Position numbers and translations under genes: made by a program
Shown here: positions 23,949 to 28,961 of the stretch, piece by piece
Numbering within the stretch: position 1 is the stretch's first letter
Layout of the letters: each line of letters begins with the position of its first letter
Origin: an uncultured Collinsella sp.
Lineage (GTDB): Bacteria > Actinomycetota > Coriobacteriia > Coriobacteriales > Coriobacteriaceae
Direction of reading: 5' to 3'
Assembly: GCA_902475245.1 (NCBI GenBank)
Contig: CABRYP010000029.1
Coordinates: 1-28,961, forward strand
DNA: 28,961 nt
The notes under the pieces: model-generated
What the model was told of the DNA's origin: nothing
What the model saw: only the letters and a program-made list of their open reading frames with translations
Databases searched by the model: none

Positions 23949-24368
23949 TTAGAACTCTTCTTCCTCGTCGTCATCGACCAAAAGGTCGTTGACAAACTTC
24001 ACGCGCGTATCGTCCGCAGCGACGATGGCGCGAATCGTCTCCTCAACCGGCGCCGACTCGTCAGAGAACAGCAGCTGGATGAGCAGAGGAAGGTTCATGT
24101 TGGTAACGAGATACGTGCGGGGACGCGTCTGGACAATCTTGGTGAACTCGTTATTGACGCTGCCGCCAAAGAGATCGGTGCAGACAACGACATCATCGTC
24201 GGCAGACATGCCCGCCAGCAGTTTTTGGGCCTCCTCGGCCACGTCCATGCGGTCATCGACGAACATCGAAAGATCGTGGACGTTGTCGCGCGCGCCCGAG
24301 AGCAGCTCGACGCTCTCCTTGATGCCGGTAGCGAAGTGCGCATGGCTGGCGATGATGTACTGTCTCAT
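23949..24368 (-). CDS. Mannose-family PTS EIIA component (set 2)
   Basis: 139 residues. Active-site H9 in YIIASHAHFATGI; VVVCTDLFGGSVNNEF and VTNMNLPLL are conserved with EIIA-1. It ends in a run of acidic residues closed by Phe (DDDEEEEF). GAGAGG precedes the ATG. It lies 46 bp after deglycase 2 and 57 bp before EIIB-2. Confidence 0.94.
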   Translation of the reverse strand: MRQYIIASHAHFATGIKESVELLSGARDNVHDLSMFVDDRMDVAEEAQKLLAGMSADDDVVVCTDLFGGSVNNEFTKIVQTRPRTYLVTNMNLPLLIQLLFSDESAPVEETIRAIVAADDTRVKFVNDLLVDDDEEEEF

Positions 24369-24414
24369 TCTGTGTTCCTCTCAATAGCCCGGCACGTTCC
24401 CGCACCCGTTTTCT

Positions 24415-25476
24415 TTAGTAGTCGAACTGGTGATAGTAGCGACGATACTTGAGGTTGTGCTTGGTGACCGTCTCGTAGTAGCGAGCCAGGCGGTCGGTCA
24501 CGAGCACCGTCAGAATCCACGGGGAGACGATGACGCGGAACTCGTCGTCAAGGCCCGGGATCGCGAACTCGGCGGTGTCGATGATGTTGATGTCGGTGTC
24601 GCCGGTCACGCCGCGGGTCAGGAAGGCGCGGACGCGCTCGTCGAGCTTGCGGTTCTCGTCCTCGCCCATGAACAGGAAGACGGGGACGCCCGGCTCCACG
24701 AGCTCGAGGGTGCCGTGGAAGAAGTCGGCCGAGGTGATGTAGCGGGTGCGCTTCCACTGCATCTCCTCCAGGATGCACATCGAGAACAGGATGGTCTCGC
24801 CCCACAGGGCGCCGGAGCCGATGAACATGGTGTAGGGGGCCAGGGCGTACTTCTTGGCGAGCTCCTCGGCGCGCGGCTCGAAGCGCTTGCGGATATCGAG
24901 CATGTCCTTCCAGATGTCCTTGGTCTGCTCGATAAACAGGTCGAACTTGGGGAAGCAGCCGCGGCGGTTGAGCAGGCGCAGGCCGAAGCAGTCGGCGAGG
25001 TAGTAGCCCTTCTCGCAGCCGCCCGAACCATGGTCAGAAGCCATGGCGACGCAGTTCTCGGCACCCACAGCCTGGCCGATGAGACCCTCGGGCTTGGTCA
25101 TGGCGTAGACGCGCACGCCCATGTCCTTCATCTTCTTGACGGCCTCGAGGACCTCGGGGGTGGTGCCGGACTCGGAGGCGGTGAGAACGACGGACTTCTC
25201 GGTCATGCGCTTGTGGCCGGAGACGTTCCACTCGGCGGCGTGGATCAGGTAGACCTCGAGGTCGCGGTCGCCGAACTTGTTCATGAGGTACTCGAGCTGC
25301 ATGAGCTCGTCCCAGGTGCCTCCGACGCCCATCAGGAACACGGCGTCGTAGCCCTCGTCGGCGACCTTGTCGGCGAGCGCAGTCATCTTCTTGCCGGTCT
25401 CGTAGAGCGCCTTGCCGTCCTCGAGGTAGCCCTCCTGGTCGAAATGCATGATCTCGATCTTCTCGGTTTCCTTCAT
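24415..25476 (-). CDS. SIS-domain sugar-phosphate deglycase, FrlB/FraB-like (copy 2)
   Basis: 353 residues, the same length as copy 1, with roughly 25 differences by eye. MGVGGTWDE, TASESGTTPEV, FIGSGALWGET, E238 and H254 are all kept. Differences cluster at residues 10-30, 118-122, 144-200 and near the C-terminus, and identical DNA blocks (24527-24884 and 25124-25380) lie between. This suggests similar chemistry with altered substrate or simple recombination history. GAAAGGAGAG precedes the ATG. It lies 60 bp after the GlmS-like gene. Confidence 0.82.
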   Translation of the reverse strand: MKETEKIEIMHFDQEGYLEDGKALYETGKKMTALADKVADEGYDAVFLMGVGGTWDELMQLEYLMNKFGDRDLEVYLIHAAEWNVSGHKRMTEKSVVLTASESGTTPEVLEAVKKMKDMGVRVYAMTKPEGLIGQAVGAENCVAMASDHGSGGCEKGYYLADCFGLRLLNRRGCFPKFDLFIEQTKDIWKDMLDIRKRFEPRAEELAKKYALAPYTMFIGSGALWGETILFSMCILEEMQWKRTRYITSADFFHGTLELVEPGVPVFLFMGEDENRKLDERVRAFLTRGVTGDTDINIIDTAEFAIPGLDDEFRVIVSPWILTVLVTDRLARYYETVTKHNLKYRRYYHQFDY

Positions 25477-25536
25477 TTGTCTCTCCTTTCTGGGGTTGTT
25501 TCCACATCCCCCATGCCAACGGGCATCAAAACCCGC

Positions 25537-26652
25537 TTACATTCCGTAACACTCAGCCGCTTTGGCCTTAAGCGCATTGACTGACTCTTCGTAGCCCTCT
25601 GCCTTGACCTCCATCTGTTTGGAGACGGCATCGAGATACGGGTGCACGTCCCATGACTTCAGACGCTCGGCGATTATGGCCGCAATCGTCTGGAAGAACA
25701 CAAGATTGGGAATTGCGCTGAGCAGCGGAGCCACCTGAGGCACCGCAACCTCGTGAGCCCTACCCCTGGGATGGGCCGTGAGCAGCACCGTTTTTGCCGT
25801 AACGTTCGATAGCGCATCGGCGATATTCGCAAGACGCTCCGACCCCTGCGGATCGTCGACAATAAACACCAGATAGCCCGGAACGATCTGCATCTCGGGA
25901 CCGTGGACGAACTCCTCGCCCTCGTGATGCATGGCAGGAATCTTGATGGTCTCGCTCAGCTTGAGCGCTGCCTCCTCGGCAACACCGTAGTTGGGGCCGT
26001 TGCCGACGACCATGGCGGGCATGTGCCCAGAAAGCTCGAGCATGTGGTCTTGGACATATGCCTCGGCGGTCTTGCACATCACGGCATTGGCCTGGATAGC
26101 CTCGCGCAGGTCGTCAAGACGCTGGGCAACGCCCTTGGCGTCAATCGTTCCGCGCGCCTGACCGCCGTAAATACCAAAGAGCATCAGGTACTCAACGAGA
26201 ACCTCGACGCCCAGAGTCACAAAGTCCACCGACTCGACGCCCACACCGTAGTCAAGAACGATGCCAGCGTGCTCCTTGATGGGTGCCTCGACGTTTGCCG
26301 TGAGCGCAACTGCAGCCATATCGTGCGCGCGCATGTAATCAAGAGCCGCGATCGTATTGGTCGAATAGCCGCTCTGCGAAACGGCAATGTTGAGCGCATG
26401 CTGCGGATAGGTGTGTTCAAAATCGACGAAGGCCTCGGGCGTCACAACGGACACCTGCATTTGCAGGGCATCTTGCAGGTAATCGCGAGCGCAATCGGCG
26501 GCATGGCGCGACGAACCCGAAGCAACGATGCGCAGCGCGTCAAAAGAACCGGACTGGAAAATATCAACGAGCTGCGCTACCAGCTCAGACGAACGCTCGA
26601 GGTTCTCTCCCATACGCACATGGGCAAGCTGAACGTAATCGAGCATCTTCAT
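25537..26652 (-). CDS. GlmS-like SIS-domain protein, probable Amadori deglycase or sugar isomerase
   Basis: 371 residues, two SIS domains and no glutaminase domain. SIS-1: ASGSSRHAADCA (44-55) and VSQSGYSTNT (91-100). SIS-2: VGNGPNYGVAEEAALKLSET and EEFVHGPEMQI. E234 and H250 are 16 residues apart, the same spacing as in the FrlB-like proteins. It belongs to the GlmS/AgaS/FrlB superfamily; together with a second SIS protein and EIIABCD the gene set matches the Salmonella gfr (fructoselysine/glucoselysine) arrangement. AgaS-type deaminase is the alternative. The start at 26652 is preferred over one 39 bases upstream because GAGGTG is well placed. It is first gene of operon 2b. Confidence 0.78.
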   Translation of the reverse strand: MKMLDYVQLAHVRMGENLERSSELVAQLVDIFQSGSFDALRIVASGSSRHAADCARDYLQDALQMQVSVVTPEAFVDFEHTYPQHALNIAVSQSGYSTNTIAALDYMRAHDMAAVALTANVEAPIKEHAGIVLDYGVGVESVDFVTLGVEVLVEYLMLFGIYGGQARGTIDAKGVAQRLDDLREAIQANAVMCKTAEAYVQDHMLELSGHMPAMVVGNGPNYGVAEEAALKLSETIKIPAMHHEGEEFVHGPEMQIVPGYLVFIVDDPQGSERLANIADALSNVTAKTVLLTAHPRGRAHEVAVPQVAPLLSAIPNLVFFQTIAAIIAERLKSWDVHPYLDAVSKQMEVKAEGYEESVNALKAKAAECYGM

Positions 26653-26679
26653 CGTCTCACCTCGTGACAAATCATTAGT

Positions 26680-26761
26680 ATTTGATACCAATCACAGCTA
26701 TAGGTTACGGCTTTTTGATACCTCTTTGTCGATTAATTTATCCCCATCGGCGAACGGTCGA
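26680..26761 (-). promoter_or_regulatory. Promoter and putative GntR operator of PTS operon 2b
   Basis: Minus strand: complement of GCGAACGGTCGA (26750-26761), GAGGTATCAAAA (26713-26724), TATAGC as the likely -10 (26697-26702), ATTGGTATCAAAT (26680-26692). Box spacing is 33 bp; the ACGG element lies 33 bp further. The -10 is weaker than at the other two operons. The rest of the 194-bp gap to the regulator gene shows no other clear signal. Confidence 0.65.
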
Positions 26762-26846
26762 TTTTGAGCCATGTAAGGTTGTATATGCAGTCTGCCCAAC
26801 GAATCAAAATTCCGTCAGCTTTTCAGCCCGTTATGCAAAAAACCAG

Positions 26847-27560
26847 CTAGTACGTATAGGTATATCCACCCGCATCACCGCGGTTAAACGACTTGACGTA
26901 CTCGATCGCCTGGCCGCTCGCATCGAAGCTCACGCACTCAAGCGTCAAGGCAAGATCGCCCTGCTCCAGTCCAAGCAGGCCGGCATCTCGCGCGCCCAGT
27001 GCTTCGATATCGAGCTTTTCCTGTGCCATGACCGGCTTTCGGCCCAACATCTCATAGGTCTCGTACAAACTGAAGACCGACACGTCAATATCTTCGATTG
27101 TGGGAAACAGCAGGCACGGGATGAACGCCATCTCAATCGATACGGGATCGCCGTTGACGCAGTTCAAACGCCGAATCGAATACAGTAAATCGTCCTCGGC
27201 AATGCCAAACAGGTTGGCATAATATGGGCCCGCATAACGCTTGGAACGCGCGAGGATGCGGACGGACGGCTCGCCGCCCGAAGCACGAACCGATTCGCGA
27301 AAGCCTCCCGTTCGCTCGTAGGCAACGGGCACCTTCTGTGCCACAAACGCGCCCTTTCCGCGGACGCGTCGAATCTGCCCACGCCGAACCAGCTCATCGA
27401 CAGCGCTTCGGATGGTCAAGCGCGTCGTACCAAATTCCTCGGCGAGGTCTTTTTCGGACGGAATCATGGAACCCGTGGGATATATACCGCGCTCGATACG
27501 CTCCTCGATGCGGCGTCGAATGCGCATATAAACCGGGGCGGCATCTACTGTTTCAGCCAT
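26847..27560 (-). CDS. GntR/HutC-family regulator with UTRA domain (1)
   Basis: 237 residues. The N-terminal winged helix-turn-helix has PVYMRIRRRIEERI, IPSEKDLAEEFGTTRLTIRSA and VRGKGAFVA (to about residue 75). The UTRA effector domain follows, ending with IEYVKSFNRGD. UTRA proteins usually bind phosphorylated sugars or amines and release DNA. It ends 194 bp before operon 2b on the same strand and overlaps regulator 2 by 16 bp, so the two are co-translated. It is a good candidate to bind the GGTATYAAA boxes. Confidence 0.9.
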   Translation of the reverse strand: MAETVDAAPVYMRIRRRIEERIERGIYPTGSMIPSEKDLAEEFGTTRLTIRSAVDELVRRGQIRRVRGKGAFVAQKVPVAYERTGGFRESVRASGGEPSVRILARSKRYAGPYYANLFGIAEDDLLYSIRRLNCVNGDPVSIEMAFIPCLLFPTIEDIDVSVFSLYETYEMLGRKPVMAQEKLDIEALGARDAGLLGLEQGDLALTLECVSFDASGQAIEYVKSFNRGDAGGYTYTY

Positions 27561-28312
27561 TGTTCACCTGCCACGCTCCTCATGCCGTTCTTTTCGCCGT
27601 TATCGGCAAAGCGGAACTTTGTGGGCAAAATCACCGATTTGCAATGCTCCACAAAACGCATGTCCTTATCAAATTCTATCGTGCTCTCATAGAACACCGG
27701 CGTTCCCTCTTCTTGCTGGAGCAACTCGGCCTCTTCGGCGTTCAAACGCGAGATGGAGATATGCTCACGTCCATGCTCAACGCGCACGCCACCTTCTTTG
27801 AGCAAGACATCGTAAAGGCTCTCACACTCAAAATCGTGATCGGGAAGCGAGGGGCACAGGGACAGGTTAACGTGAGCCGTCTCGATTGACGCCGGCTCGC
27901 CCTCAATAAGTCGAACACGCTGCATGCGGAGCAAAGGAGCGCCTACAGCAACCCCAAGCTTGTCGGCAAGCGCCTCATCCGCCTCGATGGTCCCAGTGGA
28001 AACCAGACGAGAAGAGGGGTGCAGGCCGGCAGTCCGCACGGCATCGGAGAAGTTATACGTTTCCTGGAAGATATTCAGCGGCTTGGGAGGACACACATAC
28101 GTACCCGATCCGCGACGGCTCTCGAGCGTTCCACACGAGATGAGCCGCGTGATACCGGCACGCAACGCTGTACGCGAAACGCCAATCTCTTCGCACAGCA
28201 CGCGCTCGGCCGGCAGGCGATCGCCGCCGGCAAGCTGATGGTGCTGGATATACCAAAGAATCCCCTCGACAGCACGATCTTTGGGGGGAATTGCATAAGA
28301 TTCGCCTGCCAT
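27545..28312 (-). CDS. GntR/HutC-family regulator with UTRA domain (2)
   Basis: 255 residues. Winged helix-turn-helix: ILWYIQHHQLAGGDRLPAE, then LCEEIGVSRTALRAGITRL and SRRGSGTYV. UTRA domain from about residue 95, including LRMQRVRLIEGEPASIET and VEHCKSVILPTKF. It is only distantly like regulator 1, so it is not a recent duplicate; the two may answer different inducers. Start at 28312, after GAGGAG, rather than a longer in-frame one. The unknown gene upstream is 38 bp away with no terminator. Confidence 0.9.
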   Translation of the reverse strand: MAGESYAIPPKDRAVEGILWYIQHHQLAGGDRLPAERVLCEEIGVSRTALRAGITRLISCGTLESRRGSGTYVCPPKPLNIFQETYNFSDAVRTAGLHPSSRLVSTGTIEADEALADKLGVAVGAPLLRMQRVRLIEGEPASIETAHVNLSLCPSLPDHDFECESLYDVLLKEGGVRVEHGREHISISRLNAEEAELLQQEEGTPVFYESTIEFDKDMRFVEHCKSVILPTKFRFADNGEKNGMRSVAGEQWLKQ

Positions 28313-28350
28313 TGCACAGACTCCTCGTTCAGAAACGTATGTCGCCAAAA

Positions 28351-28839
28351 TTAGGCCAGACCACCCATGGCATCAAATTCGGCCTTGATCTTCTCGGCGA
28401 CATTCCGATACGACTTATATAGGCTTGAATCGCGTTTGACTTCATCGGTCATAACGGGAATCTCTAGTTTGGAAACCTCGTCTTTTCCCGTCTGAACCGC
28501 CACGACAACGCCCATACCAAGACACATATTACGCTTGGCAGCGTTTATTTTCGCCGCCTTGGCAGGATTTGCCAGGATACGCTGGGCAAATTCCTGTTTT
28601 GAGGCCACTTCCTCGGCCTCCGGATCGCCCGCCTCGGCCACTTCGCACTGCAACACGTCCGCATAGTCAAAAATCTTAGGCTCTGCACCACGCTGATGCA
28701 CGGCCCACTTGCGACGCGTGGCATCCTGGTAGATAGCCGGCAAAAACGTAAACCGCGGCGAGTCCAAAATCGTATCCGTGATGGTAAACACATCGGGATC
28801 AAAGGCATCCTGCGGGTTTTTCTTCTTGAACAGCCCCAT
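28351..28839 (-). CDS. Protein of unknown function
   Basis: 162 residues, soluble, no signal peptide or membrane segment. It begins MGLFKKKNPQ (basic), then has a beta-rich middle (FTITDTILDSPRFTFLP, KIFDYADVLQCEVAEAG) that is reminiscent of the PH-like module following zinc ribbons in DUF4428-type proteins, but the zinc ribbon is absent. The C-terminal third is helical (YKSYRNVAEKIKAEFDAM). GGGAGG precedes the ATG. It may be co-transcribed with the two regulators. I do not recognise a function. Confidence 0.6.
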   Translation of the reverse strand: MGLFKKKNPQDAFDPDVFTITDTILDSPRFTFLPAIYQDATRRKWAVHQRGAEPKIFDYADVLQCEVAEAGDPEAEEVASKQEFAQRILANPAKAAKINAAKRNMCLGMGVVVAVQTGKDEVSKLEIPVMTDEVKRDSSLYKSYRNVAEKIKAEFDAMGGLA

Positions 28840-28961
28840 ATCAGCCTCCCGTACTAGCATTAAACAACTTAAGCCGAATATAGCACCAATTTCAAGCCGC
28901 CGCCTTACTCTATCGGCACGCGGCGTCTATGGCTCGCCCAGCGGAAAAGTTCATGGACGAG

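Noticed and set aside
1..28961. CRISPR arrays, tRNA, rRNA, integrase or complete insertion sequence
   Set aside because: No regularly spaced repeats, no cloverleaf or rRNA sequence, and no transposase or integrase reading frame could be recognised.

Overview
This 29 kb window looks like the chromosome of a Coriobacteriia gut anaerobe, most likely a Collinsella. That is inference from moderately high G+C, family repertoire and gene order; there is no rRNA or marker gene to prove it. About 34 protein genes are visible, nearly all on the minus strand. I saw no tRNA, rRNA, CRISPR array or integrase.

Region 1 (1-3.2 kb): the 3' end of a plus-strand DUF4143-type ATPase, converging on a three-gene minus-strand operon: an orphan LarC C-terminal-domain protein, a YfcE-type phosphodiesterase and MazG.

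Region 2 (3.3-12.8 kb): a complete histidine pathway. The minus-strand operon reads hisZG (one fused protein), hisD, hisC, hisB, hisH, hisA, hisF, hisI, hisE. The missing phosphatase step is supplied by a plus-strand PHP-type histidinol phosphatase (hisK) that converges on hisE. The operon is punctuated by four structured non-coding elements: a GC-rich hairpin after hisZG, a 31-bp inverted-repeat element between hisB and hisH, a nested stem element between hisF and hisI, and a MITE-like 313-bp element filling the hisK/hisE gap.

Region 3 (12.9-28.3 kb): an accessory sugar-amine locus. Three minus-strand operons encode mannose-family PTS permeases: one complete EIIABCD set, a second complete set, and an EIICD-only set. 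With them are three SIS-domain proteins (two close paralogues resembling the FrlB/FraB deglycases and one GlmS-like), a FrlC-like epimerase, an MFS and an EamA transporter, and two overlapping GntR/UTRA regulators. The best reading is uptake and phosphorylation of Amadori compounds (fructoselysine, glucoselysine or relatives) followed by deglycation to sugar phosphate plus free amine. The three operons share a multi-part promoter: two GGTATYAAA boxes 33-35 bp apart around the -10 and an ACGG element further upstream. This would let one GntR protein control all three. The permease genes also carry a 1,063-bp identical tract between the EIICD pairs, and the deglycase genes are mosaics of identical and diverged blocks, both signs of recent duplication or gene conversion.

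Region 4 (28.3-29 kb): an unrecognised 162-residue protein upstream of the regulators.
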